A DNA stretch of 42,000 nucleotides, taken from Holophagae bacterium. GTDB lineage: Bacteria > Acidobacteriota > Thermoanaerobaculia > Thermoanaerobaculales > Thermoanaerobaculaceae. Positions within the stretch are counted from its first letter, which is position 1, and every line of letters starts with the position of its first letter. The stretch is taken from NCBI GenBank assembly GCA_012516935.1, contig JAAYVZ010000219.1:1-42000 (forward strand), read 5' to 3'. Shown here piece by piece: positions 25,337-33,195 of the stretch. The notes below the pieces were generated by a model. That model did not search any database. It was given only the letters and a program-made list of their open reading frames with translations, and was not told the DNA's origin. Position numbers and translations under genes: made by a program.

Positions 25337-26349
25337 CGGCTCCTTCGCCCGGCACCACGGCGCTGGTCACCGGCGCGACCGGATTCGTCGGCTCCCGGGT
25401 GGTACGCGTGCTGGCCAGGCATGGCGTGCGGGTGCGGGTCCTTTCGCGCCGCCCGGACACGGCGCGGCGCCTGGCTCCGCCCGGGGTCGAGGTCGTAGCG
25501 GGCGATCTGGCCGATCCGGCGTCGCTGCGAGCCGCCGTCACCGCCCGGGAGCTCGTGATCCATGCGGCTGCCCGGGTCTCCGACTGGGGGCCGCGTAGCG
25601 CTTTCTGGGACAGTAACGTTGAGGGCGTGGCCAATCTCCTCGACGCCTGCCGCGAAGCCGGTGTGCGGCGGCTCGTTCACCTCAGCTCTCTCACCGTGCT
25701 GGGGCTGCCCCGCGACGGCAGGGTCGTCGACGAGTGCTCGCCGGTCGCCACTCCCGCACCGGGCGATCACTACAGCGCGAGCAAGCTTGCGGGCGAGCGC
25801 CTGGTGCAGGAGGCGCACGGCAGCGCCGGTCTCGAGACCACGGTGGTGCGCCCGGGTGCCATCTGGGGGCCCGGCGACCCCAACGTCCTGCCGCGGGTTC
25901 TCGCCCTGCTGCGACGCGGCACCATGCCGGTGATCGATCGCGGCGACAACGTGCTCGGTCTCTCGCACGTCGACAACCTCGCACCGGGGATCGTGCTCGC
26001 CGCCGGGGCGCCGGCGGCGGCCGGGCGGCTCTACCACCTTACCGATGGCGAGGAAGTCACCGCCCTGCAGGCGCTCACGATGCTGGCCGCGGCGCTCCGG
26101 GTACCGCCACCGCGGAGGTCGGTGCCGTACGGAGCGATCTACGCTGTGGCGGCGCTCGTCGAGGGCCTCGCGCGCCTGTTCCGACGCTCATCCGCGCCGC
26201 CTCTCTCCCGCTACGGTGTGCGCTTCGTCGCCTGCCACTGCCGGTACGATATCTCGAGAGCGCGCAGGGAGCTGGGATACGCGCCGAGGATCACGTTCGT
26301 CGACGGGGTTCGGGGCTTGCGACTCGCTTCCGCCGGGGGGCCGGAGTGA
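25333..26349 (+). CDS. OleD-like NAD(P)-dependent reductase (3-beta-HSD/epimerase family)
   Basis: Extended SDR of 338 residues. The dinucleotide motif is TGATGFVGS (13-21), and the active-site Y147 and K151 lie in HYSASK. HAAARVSDWGPRSAFWDSNVEGVANLLDACREAG matches the 3-beta-hydroxysteroid dehydrogenase/OleD branch. In olefin-type pathways OleD reduces the 2-alkyl-3-keto acid made by the OleA condensing enzyme; that role fits here because a KAS III-like enzyme follows directly. It overlaps both neighbours by four bases (GTGA at each junction), so the ligase, reductase and synthase are translated as a unit. An alternative is a sugar or sterol-like substrate, which the operon context makes less likely. 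Confidence 0.82.
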   Translation: MTAPSPGTTALVTGATGFVGSRVVRVLARHGVRVRVLSRRPDTARRLAPPGVEVVAGDLADPASLRAAVTARELVIHAAARVSDWGPRSAFWDSNVEGVANLLDACREAGVRRLVHLSSLTVLGLPRDGRVVDECSPVATPAPGDHYSASKLAGERLVQEAHGSAGLETTVVRPGAIWGPGDPNVLPRVLALLRRGTMPVIDRGDNVLGLSHVDNLAPGIVLAAGAPAAAGRLYHLTDGEEVTALQALTMLAAALRVPPPRRSVPYGAIYAVAALVEGLARLFRRSSAPPLSRYGVRFVACHCRYDISRARRELGYAPRITFVDGVRGLRLASAGGPE

Positions 26350-27401
26350 AGGTCAAGATCGAGAGCCTCGGGGTTTGTCTGCCGGAGAAGGCGATGACCA
26401 CCGAGGATCTCCTCTCGTGCTGTCGCCGGAGGCCCCGTCTCGACCTCGAGCGCATCACCGGTATCCGTGAGCGGCGCGTGGCGGAGGGGAAGTACGCCGT
26501 CGACCTCGCCGTCGCCGCCGCCCGACGGGCGCTGGCGATGTCGCGGTATCGGCCGGAGGAGCTCGGTGCCATCATCTGCACCAGCATCTCGAAGCACAAC
26601 CGGCCGGACGAGTTCGACCTCGAACCGGCCACCGCGGTGCGCATCGCCGGAGCGATCGGAGCCTCGCGGGCGCTGGCGTTCGACGTTGTCAACGCGTGCG
26701 CCGGGATGATCACCGGGATCTGGGTGCTCGAGGGGCTGATCAGAGCCGGGGTGGTGGCAACGGGGATGGTGGTGAGCGGCGAGCACAACCTCCCGGTCGT
26801 CTGGACCGCAACCCGGGAGGTTCGCCACAGCCTCGACCGCCAGCTCGCCGCCCTGACGCTCGGCGACGCGGGCGCCGCCCTCATCCTCGACCACTCGGAG
26901 GACGAGCGCGTGGGGTTCCACGTCCTCGACCTCGTGACCGGGGCCAAACACGACCACTACTGCACGTCGCGTCCCTCGGCGCGAGGACCCGGAGGCATGC
27001 TCCTGACCAAGGCCAGAGGTCTCCAGATCAAGGGGAACCAGCACTTCCCAGCCTACCTCAAGCAGGCTCTGGACCGCACCGGCTGGACGCTCGACGACGT
27101 GAACCACCTCATCCCGCATCAGGTCTCCGTGCGGGCGATCCGTAAGGGAGTCCAGGCGGTCGAGGCGTATCTCGGCCGCGAGCTTCCCGGAATCGTGCGC
27201 TGCCGGGCCGAGCGCTTCGGAAACACGACTTCGACCAGCCACTTCGTGGTCCTGCACGAGCTTTTGCGCACGGGGGAGGCGAAGGCGGGCGACAACCTGC
27301 TGCTGGTGGGCGGTGCCTCGGGGATCGTGATCGCACACGCGACCTTGACGCTCGACGATCTGCCGGAGCGGTACCGGGCAGGCCTCGACGGAGGACGGTG
27401 A
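26346..27401 (+). CDS. KAS III-like condensing enzyme with intact triad
   Basis: Thiolase-fold enzyme of 351 residues related to FabH/OleA. The catalytic set is complete: C118 in VVNACAGMITG, H258 in LIPHQVSVRAI and N293 in RFGNTTSTSHF. LTLGDAGAALIL near 170-181 is another FabH-type signature. It would take an acyl group from CoA or ACP onto the cysteine and condense it with a second acyl unit. The ligase and reductase upstream suggest an OleA-like head-to-head or a beta-ketoacyl condensation rather than ordinary fatty acid initiation. GTG 26346 overlaps the reductase stop. One base separates its stop from the next gene, a shorter homologue lacking the triad. Confidence 0.88.
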   Translation: MKVKIESLGVCLPEKAMTTEDLLSCCRRRPRLDLERITGIRERRVAEGKYAVDLAVAAARRALAMSRYRPEELGAIICTSISKHNRPDEFDLEPATAVRIAGAIGASRALAFDVVNACAGMITGIWVLEGLIRAGVVATGMVVSGEHNLPVVWTATREVRHSLDRQLAALTLGDAGAALILDHSEDERVGFHVLDLVTGAKHDHYCTSRPSARGPGGMLLTKARGLQIKGNQHFPAYLKQALDRTGWTLDDVNHLIPHQVSVRAIRKGVQAVEAYLGRELPGIVRCRAERFGNTTSTSHFVVLHELLRTGEAKAGDNLLLVGGASGIVIAHATLTLDDLPERYRAGLDGGR

Positions 27402-27402
27402 G

Positions 27403-28284
27403 ATGCGCCGGTGTCGAATCGAGAGCTTGGGCGTCAGTCTGCCGCGGCGCCGGTTGCGGCGGTGGGGCTCGGTGCGCCACGCGGTCGAGGCGGGGCGGCG
27501 TTGCCTAGCGGCTTCGCACTACCGTCCGGGCGATGTCGAGGTGCTGGTGAACACCGGGGTGTACCGCGACCGCCACACCTGCGAGCCGGCGATGGCCTGT
27601 TACATCCAGCATCGGCTCGGCATCAACGTCGAGTTCCAGGGGCGCCGGACGGCGTCGTTTGACCTCCTCGACGGTGGGGTCGGAATGCTCTCGGCGGCCC
27701 AGGTCCTGGCAGCGCTGGTGGCGAGCGGTGCGGCAAGCGTGGGGATGATCGTGGCCAGCGACGCCAACTCCGACCGGCAGCCTGATCCCGGATACACCTA
27801 CCCGGCAAGCGGGGCGGCGGCGCTGCTGGACATCTCACCCCGAGCCGACGTGGGGTTCGGCGGCTTCGCCTTCGAAACGCTGTCGGATCGCGCTGATCTT
27901 TACACCGGTGGGGTGTCGCTGGCCCACCGACGCGGGCGCGTCATGCTCCGCCGTCGCGCCGGGCTCGAGGAGGCCTTTCTCGAAGCCGCGACATCGGCGG
28001 TGGCGGCTGTTCTGGAGCGCGAGAGAACGCTTCGGAAAGACGTCGACTTCGTGGTGCCGGCCCAGATCTCACCGAGCTTCGTGGGGCGGCTCCCGGCAGC
28101 GATCTCGTTCCCGCGCCACAAGGTTTTGGACCTCACCGAGACGATGGCGGATACGCTATCCACCTCGCTCTTCCTGGCGCTGCACCAGGCCCTGCGCGGC
28201 GGGCTCGTCGAACCGGGGAAGGTGGTTTTGCTCGTCGCCTGTGGCTCGGGTATCACCGCTGGCGCAGCCCTCTACCGCGTCTGA
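27403..28284 (+). CDS. KAS III-like protein lacking all catalytic residues
   Basis: This 293-residue homologue follows the active synthase after a one-base gap. It opens with the same IESLGVSLPRR strand and keeps the FDLLDGGVGMLSAA, FVVPAQISPSF and TMADTLSTSLF segments that align to the three active-site blocks. At these positions Cys118 becomes Gly92, His258 becomes Ala220 and Asn293 becomes Asp250. It is about 55 residues shorter and lacks part of the N-terminal region. The frame is intact, with a good Shine-Dalgarno (GGAGG) upstream, so it looks maintained rather than decayed. By analogy with PqsB/PqsC and with KS-alpha/KS-beta pairs, it probably forms a heterodimer with the active enzyme and shapes its substrate pocket. 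That partnership is inference. Confidence 0.8.
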   Translation: MRRCRIESLGVSLPRRRLRRWGSVRHAVEAGRRCLAASHYRPGDVEVLVNTGVYRDRHTCEPAMACYIQHRLGINVEFQGRRTASFDLLDGGVGMLSAAQVLAALVASGAASVGMIVASDANSDRQPDPGYTYPASGAAALLDISPRADVGFGGFAFETLSDRADLYTGGVSLAHRRGRVMLRRRAGLEEAFLEAATSAVAAVLERERTLRKDVDFVVPAQISPSFVGRLPAAISFPRHKVLDLTETMADTLSTSLFLALHQALRGGLVEPGKVVLLVACGSGITAGAALYRV

Positions 28285-28345
28285 CGCCGCGCTCGCCCTT
28301 CACCGATCGCTGTCGCGTAGTTTTTTGGTGAGGCAACGCGGGCGC

Positions 28346-28374
28346 TTGACGGCGGTGGGCCTCGGGCGCAGAAT
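28346..28374 (+). promoter_or_regulatory. Predicted promoter upstream of the cobalamin riboswitch
   Basis: TTGACG (28346-28351), a 17-base spacer and CAGAAT (28369-28374). Transcription would begin near 28381, just before the first conserved riboswitch segment. It lies about 60 bases after the stop of the KAS operon, so the receptor gene has its own promoter. Confidence 0.6.
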
Positions 28375-28383
28375 GCACCGGCC

Positions 28384-28520
28384 CAGCCGAGGGAAGGGAG
28401 TGCGATGCTCCCGCCGCCCCGCGACTGTGATCGGGACGAAAGCCGCAGCGGTGCCACTGTCCGGATGGATGGGAAGGCGCGGCGAGTAGGACGAACGAGA
28501 GCCAGGAGACCTGGCTGGGC
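28384..28520 (+). promoter_or_regulatory. Cobalamin (B12) riboswitch
   Basis: Conserved B12-box elements occur in order: GGGAAGGGAGTGCGATGCTCC at the 5' side, CCGCCCCGCGACTGTGATCGGG (28422-28443 region), AAAGCCGCAGCGGTGCCACTGT, GGGAAGGCGCGGCGAGTAGGACGAACGAGAGCCAGGAGACCTGGC ending near 28516. A hairpin TTCCCC/GGGGAA (28539-28554) overlaps the Shine-Dalgarno (GGGAAAGGAGA) of the receptor gene, so control is probably at translation initiation, with B12 repressing expression. Boundaries are approximate. Confidence 0.93.
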
Positions 28521-28564
28521 GACACGGTTTTGCAGTGCTTCCCCGCGGGGGGAAAGGAGACCGC

Positions 28565-30412
28565 ATGAAGCCTTCGTTGCTGTTTCTCGCCATTTTGGCC
28601 GCCGGCGTCGTCACCGCCCAGCCGGTGCCTCCCACCAGGTCGCAGCCGTTCAGCGAGGAGATCGTCGTCACCGCCAACGCCGTGCCCACCGAGGCCACCG
28701 CCGTGGGCTCGAGCGTCACCGTGCTGACGCACGAGGACATCGTCGCGCGCGGCACCGCATCGGTGGTCGAGCTGCTGCGAGGTGTGCCCGGCCTCGAGAT
28801 CGTGCAGGGTGGCGGGCCGGGCTCCAACGCCAGCATCTTCCTGCGCGGCTCGAGCTCCTCGCACACGCTGGTGCTCGTGGACGGCGTGAGGATCAACGCC
28901 CCGACGAGCGGCGCGGTGGACTTCGCGGACCTGCGGGCGGACCAGATCGAGCGCATCGAGGTGCTGCGCGGGCCGCAAAGCTCGCTCTACGGCTCCGAGG
29001 CGATGGGCGGCGTGATCAGCATCATCACCCGGCGCGGGAGCCAGGGGCTCGGGGCCAGGGTCTCCGGCGAGAGTGGGTCGCTGGGTTTCGGGCGCTGGGG
29101 AGCGAGCGCGGAGGGCGGCGGCCAACGGCTCGACTGGCAGGTGAGCGGCGGACGCGAGCGGTGGGACGGGGTCTCGGTGGCCAGTGAGCGGGCAGGCAAC
29201 CGCGAGCGCGACTTCTACCGAAACGCCTCCGGCGCGGCGCTTGTCGGTGTCCGGCTCGGGGCGCACAGCCGCCTCCAGGCGTCGTGGCGGGGCCAGGACG
29301 CGACCGCCGCGCTGGATGGGTTCACCTGGGGCGTGGGACCGACCGACGACCCCAACTTCGAGCAGACGCGGCGCGCCCAGACGGTCGCGCTGTCGTTCGA
29401 GACCCAGGTCACCGACCGGTGGCGGCAGCTCGTGCGCACGGGGGCGTACGACGAGCGGCTGCGCGGCCGCGATCCCGACACCGAGTACAACCGCTACGAC
29501 ATCTCCAACCGCAACGTCGACCTCCTGCTGCGGTCCGACCTGCAGCTCGGACGCCACCATATGCTCTCCGCGGGCGCCAGTGCCGAGCGTCGCGACGGCG
29601 AGGTCGATGGCGGGTTCGACGAGAGGGTCGACTTGCGATCGGCGTTCGCCAGCAGCCAGTGGAGCTGGGGCGACCGGGGAGCGGTGACCGCCGCGGTGCG
29701 TTACGACCACCACTCCGTGTTCGGCGGCGCGACGACCTACCGTGCCACCGGTGTGCTGGGGCTCGGCTCGGGGGCGAGGCTGCACGCCTCGTGGGGTACC
29801 GGGTTCAAGGCCCCCACCTTCAACGACCTCTACTTCCCCTACTACGGCAACCCACACCTGGGAGCCGAGACGAGCCGAGGCTGGGACGCCGGCCTGGCCT
29901 GGGACGACCCCAAATCTGGGCTGAGCGCCGATCTGACGGTGTTCGGAAGCCGCTACGACGACCTCATCGCCTTCTCGTGGACGAGCTTCGTGGCCGAGAA
30001 CATCGCCCGCGCCGAGGCCCGGGGCTGGGAGGCCGCGGTCGGGCTCAGGACGGGGCCGACGGTGACATGGCGGGCAGCCTACACGCGCACCGAGAGCGAG
30101 GACCTCGAGAGCGGCTCCCCCCCGCCCCGGCGCCCGCGGCACCGGGGCTCGCTCGCCGCCACGGTGGGGGGTGACGGCCCTCTCTCGGGCAGCGCCACGT
30201 ACTGGGTGGTGCGTGACCGCGTCGAGTCCGACGGAACACCGATGGACGACTACGCCCGGCTCGACGTGGCGGCACGGTTCCGGCTCGCCCGCCGGCTCGA
30301 CGCCACGGTACGGGTGGAAAACGCCCTCGACGAGGACTACGAGGAGCTCACGGGCTACACCTCCCCTGGTCGCACCTTCGCGGTCGGAGTCATCGTGCAC
30401 CTGGAACGGTAG
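28565..30412 (+). CDS. btuB: BtuB-like TonB-dependent cobalamin receptor
   Basis: Outer-membrane receptor of 615 residues. The signal peptide is MKPSLLFLAILAAGVVTA (1-18), followed by a TonB box EEIVVTA (31-37). A plug domain follows with TASVVELLRGVPGLEIVQGGG, IFLRGSSSSHTLVLVDG and IERIEVLRGPQSSLYGSEAMGGVISIITRRG. The remainder is a 22-strand-type barrel with repeated amphipathic strands. B12 is the likely ligand because the gene is directly behind a cobalamin riboswitch. ATG 28565 is preceded by GGAAAGGAGA. No inner-membrane B12 importer (btuCDF) or tonB gene is in the window. The terminal residues (VGVIVHLER) are less aromatic than the usual barrel C-terminus. Confidence 0.92.
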   Translation: MKPSLLFLAILAAGVVTAQPVPPTRSQPFSEEIVVTANAVPTEATAVGSSVTVLTHEDIVARGTASVVELLRGVPGLEIVQGGGPGSNASIFLRGSSSSHTLVLVDGVRINAPTSGAVDFADLRADQIERIEVLRGPQSSLYGSEAMGGVISIITRRGSQGLGARVSGESGSLGFGRWGASAEGGGQRLDWQVSGGRERWDGVSVASERAGNRERDFYRNASGAALVGVRLGAHSRLQASWRGQDATAALDGFTWGVGPTDDPNFEQTRRAQTVALSFETQVTDRWRQLVRTGAYDERLRGRDPDTEYNRYDISNRNVDLLLRSDLQLGRHHMLSAGASAERRDGEVDGGFDERVDLRSAFASSQWSWGDRGAVTAAVRYDHHSVFGGATTYRATGVLGLGSGARLHASWGTGFKAPTFNDLYFPYYGNPHLGAETSRGWDAGLAWDDPKSGLSADLTVFGSRYDDLIAFSWTSFVAENIARAEARGWEAAVGLRTGPTVTWRAAYTRTESEDLESGSPPPRRPRHRGSLAATVGGDGPLSGSATYWVVRDRVESDGTPMDDYARLDVAARFRLARRLDATVRVENALDEDYEELTGYTSPGRTFAVGVIVHLER

Positions 30413-30650
30413 CGCCGGATGGGTGGGTGCGACCCCGGCTGTGGACGAGCATCGAGGGATAACCGTCCGGCGTTGTGGTCGGATCCTCTTCTGGGTCCTG
30501 GGTCGGGTGGGCTTGGGCGACCGGAGCGGGGGCGGGGGAAGCTCGCGGCTCGCGACCGGGCGGGCAGTTGTGAATCGCCGCACGGGGTGTTAGAACGGCC
30601 TCACCATCGAGGGCGACGGATCGCCACCATTGCCCCGCGGGGAGGACGAT

Positions 30651-32024
30651 ATGACGAACGAGCTGAGTGCGGGGATCAAGAGGTACGTAGAGCAGGCGAA
30701 AGAGCTCGGAGAGGCCCGCGCGGAGCTGCGCCGTCAGATGCGACAGCAGCACTTCGACACCATCGCGGTGCACGGGATGTACGGTGTCGAGGGAGCGTTT
30801 CACTGTGGCCAGGGGGGCATCATCGAACCGATGTTCCCGTCGACCTCGCAGGCGTACCGCGACGCCGACGAGATGGAAGCGGCGCTCGCCTACCTCATCC
30901 CTACCTGGTGTTACTCGCGGATCCACAACCCGACCGTCTTTTTCCTCGAGGAGACGTTGGCGCTGCTCGAGACGTACGGATGCAGCTTCGATGCCTCCGG
31001 GCTGTGTACCTCGGCTGGAATGGCGGCGATCAAGCAGGCCGTGGAGCCGTTGCTCGCCCGGACCCGTGACGGGCATGAAGAAATCAACTTCGTCTCGGCC
31101 GCTCAGGTCTACGGCGGCACCTTCCAGCTCTTCAACTTGCGGATGCGCGAGCGGGGGGCGGTGGTGCGCTGGGTCCGACACCCCTGGGACACGGCGTCCT
31201 GGGAAACGCTGATCGATGAGAACACGCGCTTTTTGTACGGCGAGATGCCGTCCAACCCGCAGCAGGCATGCTTCGACCTCGCGGCGGTGGCCGAGATCGC
31301 GCACCGCCACAGGATTCCGCTCATCGTCGACACCACGATCGCCACGCCGGCGCTGCTGCGTCCGCTCGCGTGGGGGGCGGATATCGTCGTCCACTCGCTC
31401 ACCAAGACCGTCGGCTCAGGCGGGTTCACCATCGGCGGCGCGATCGTGGCGCGGCATGGGTTGACCAGCAAGCACCTGCCCGATGAGGTCAAGGCGGACT
31501 ACGCCACCTGGCTCAAGCTATGGCCGTTTCGCGACTCCGGACCCTGTATGTCGGCCCACTCGGCGTTCTTCCTCCTCAACGACTTGCGGATGCTGCGCCT
31601 GAAGGTCGCGGCGTTCTCGGCCAACACCATGAAAGTGGCGCGCTTCCTCGAGGGGCATCCGGACGTCGAGCGGGTGGACTACCTCGGGTTGCCGAGCCAC
31701 CCCCTGCATGCGCTGGCCTCGCGTTACCTGCGGCTCGTGGATGACGGCACACCGGCGTTCGGTCACCTCATGTCGTTCGTGGTCAAAGGTGTCGCCACCG
31801 ACGCCCGGCGGGTGTTCGACGGTTTCCGGCGTATCTTCAGGGCCACCGACCTTGGGCGTGTCAAGTCGGTGGCGACCATTCCGGCGATCTCCACCCATCA
31901 GCAGCAGGGCGAGGAGGGGCGCGAGATGGCGGGGATCCCGCCGACGATGATCCGCCTGTGTGTGGGCGGCGAGCATCCGGACGACGTCATCGCCGACCTC
32001 GCGCAAGCGCTCGCGAGGCTGTAG
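30651..32024 (+). CDS. Cys/Met metabolism PLP-dependent enzyme (sulfhydrylase / gamma-synthase type)
   Basis: A 457-residue fold-type I PLP enzyme of the MetB/MetY/MetC family. The cofactor lysine is K252 in VVHSLTKTVGSGGF. The YSRIHNPT motif (88-95) and the VDTTIATPALLRPLAWGAD segment (226-244) mark the family. An N-terminal extension of about 35 residues forms a charged helix. The family includes O-acetylhomoserine sulfhydrylase, cystathionine gamma-synthase and methionine gamma-lyase; sequence alone does not separate them here. ATG 30651 has GGGGAGGA upstream; a TTG at 30630 is a poorer alternative. It lies 238 bases after the B12 receptor and ends at a terminator. A B12-methionine link (MetH) would make the neighbourhood sensible, but no metH is present. 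Confidence 0.85.
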   Translation: MTNELSAGIKRYVEQAKELGEARAELRRQMRQQHFDTIAVHGMYGVEGAFHCGQGGIIEPMFPSTSQAYRDADEMEAALAYLIPTWCYSRIHNPTVFFLEETLALLETYGCSFDASGLCTSAGMAAIKQAVEPLLARTRDGHEEINFVSAAQVYGGTFQLFNLRMRERGAVVRWVRHPWDTASWETLIDENTRFLYGEMPSNPQQACFDLAAVAEIAHRHRIPLIVDTTIATPALLRPLAWGADIVVHSLTKTVGSGGFTIGGAIVARHGLTSKHLPDEVKADYATWLKLWPFRDSGPCMSAHSAFFLLNDLRMLRLKVAAFSANTMKVARFLEGHPDVERVDYLGLPSHPLHALASRYLRLVDDGTPAFGHLMSFVVKGVATDARRVFDGFRRIFRATDLGRVKSVATIPAISTHQQQGEEGREMAGIPPTMIRLCVGGEHPDDVIADLAQALARL

Positions 32025-32054
32025 GCCGCAGGTGACAGCAGCGCCGAGAGGTGA

Positions 32055-32090
32055 CGGAGATCAGCGAGGCCGGAAGCCTCTCCGCTTTTT
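32055..32090 (+). terminator. Terminator after the PLP enzyme gene
   Basis: GAGGC (32066-32070) pairs with GCCTC (32076-32080) around a CGGAA loop. CGGA (32055-32058) and TCCG (32081-32084) can extend the stem across a bulge, and five Ts follow at 32086-32090. It lies between the convergent PLP-enzyme and phnE-like genes. Confidence 0.65.
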
Positions 32091-32109
32091 CGTGTCGCGC
32101 GCCTTTTGA

Positions 32110-33195
32110 TTACACGAGGCGCTCGCGGATCTTGGCCGACACGAGGTCCATCAGCCACACGGTGAGGGCGATGAGCAGCACCAGGGTGCCGACCTCGCCC
32201 CACTCGCCGAGATCGACGCGCGGCTTGAGAATGTAGCCGATGCCCCCACCGCCCACGAAACCGATGATCGTTGACATGCGCACGTTGATATCCCACCGGT
32301 AGATGGTGAACGAGAGGAACGGCGGGATGATCTGCGGTACCACGCCGTAGCGCAGCACCTGCAGGTACGAGGCGCCGGTGGCGGCGATGGCGTCCATGAG
32401 GCCGCTGTCGATGCTCTCGATCGACTCCGAGTAGAGCTTCACGAGGCTCGCGATCGAGGTGATCCAGAGCGCCAGCACGCCGGCGAACGGGCCGATGCCG
32501 ACCCAGGAAATGAAGATCAGGGCCCACACCAGCGGCTCGACGGCGCGCACGAAGTTCATGACCGTTCGGGTCACCGTGTAGGCGAGGCGCATCGCCGTCG
32601 ACTGGCGGGTGAGGTTGCGGGCCGCCAGGAACGAGATGAGAAACGCGGCAGGGATCGCGAAGGCCGTCGCCATGAAGGCGAGGAAGACGGTTTGGACGAG
32701 CAGAATCAACCCCTGCTCGAGGATCGATCCCGACGGGTACAGGAGGCCGCGGACGATGTCCCACGCTTTGCCGAACTTGGTCAGGAAGGTGCCGAGGTCG
32801 ACCTCGGTGATGAGCCAGCCGGTGAAGAACGAGAGCTCGATGAGGAGCGCAATGAACCAGCCCCGGAGGGTGTGCTGCCAGGGCAGGTCGCGCTCCCATT
32901 CGGGCTCCCCCCGCACCCACGCGCGCCCGGGAGAACAGCCGATGTCTCGGTAGAAGAGGTTCCAGGCGGTGGCGAGCACGAACGCCACGAGCGTGAGCGG
33001 CCCGTAGGAGAGGTCCTTGAGGATCTCCTCCGCGGTCATCAACAAGCCGGTTGCGCCGCGTTTGCCGGAGAACGCCACCCACTGGAGCTCGACCATGAGC
33101 AACAGCGTCGTAATCAGCGCGGTGTCGAGGAGAACGGTCTGCAGGCGGAGCGCGGCCACGCGGACCCTCGAAACGTCGCGTGCCTTGGTGCTCAT
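32110..33195 (-). CDS. phnE: PhnE-like ABC transporter permease
   Basis: Permease of 361 residues for the PhnCDE-type importer. The C-terminal half is a standard BPD-type permease with the EAA loop at about 269-289 (DAIAATGASYLQVLRYGVVPQ) and the GFVGGGGIGYIL stretch near 312-323. The N-terminal ~150 residues carry three additional hydrophobic segments (about 22-42, 65-81 and 111-130) beyond the roughly 270-residue length of simple PhnE proteins. ATG 33195 would overlap the phnC stop by four bases if the phnC frame were restored. With the phnD- and phnC-like genes it forms one minus-strand operon. The substrate is phosphonate-, phosphite- or phosphate-like by family; no C-P lyase genes are present. 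Confidence 0.88.
   Translation of the reverse strand: MSTKARDVSRVRVAALRLQTVLLDTALITTLLLMVELQWVAFSGKRGATGLLMTAEEILKDLSYGPLTLVAFVLATAWNLFYRDIGCSPGRAWVRGEPEWERDLPWQHTLRGWFIALLIELSFFTGWLITEVDLGTFLTKFGKAWDIVRGLLYPSGSILEQGLILLVQTVFLAFMATAFAIPAAFLISFLAARNLTRQSTAMRLAYTVTRTVMNFVRAVEPLVWALIFISWVGIGPFAGVLALWITSIASLVKLYSESIESIDSGLMDAIAATGASYLQVLRYGVVPQIIPPFLSFTIYRWDINVRMSTIIGFVGGGGIGYILKPRVDLGEWGEVGTLVLLIALTVWLMDLVSAKIRERLV

Noticed and set aside
28253-30583. Long minus-strand open frame (776 codons) opposite the btuB-like gene
   Set aside because: It lies entirely antisense to a well-supported receptor gene and its riboswitch. Its translation is arginine/proline-rich with no domain, as expected of antisense frames in GC-rich codon-biased DNA.
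30413-30650. Possible SAM or SAH riboswitch upstream of the PLP enzyme
   Set aside because: I looked for the conserved cores of the common SAM and SAH classes and did not find them. Only a weak promoter candidate is visible.
31898-33191. Continuation of the phnC frame through phnE as a giant fusion protein
   Set aside because: Downstream of the C-run the translation is arginine/proline/histidine-rich with no recognisable domain, whereas the other frame encodes a normal permease. A missing base explains it better.
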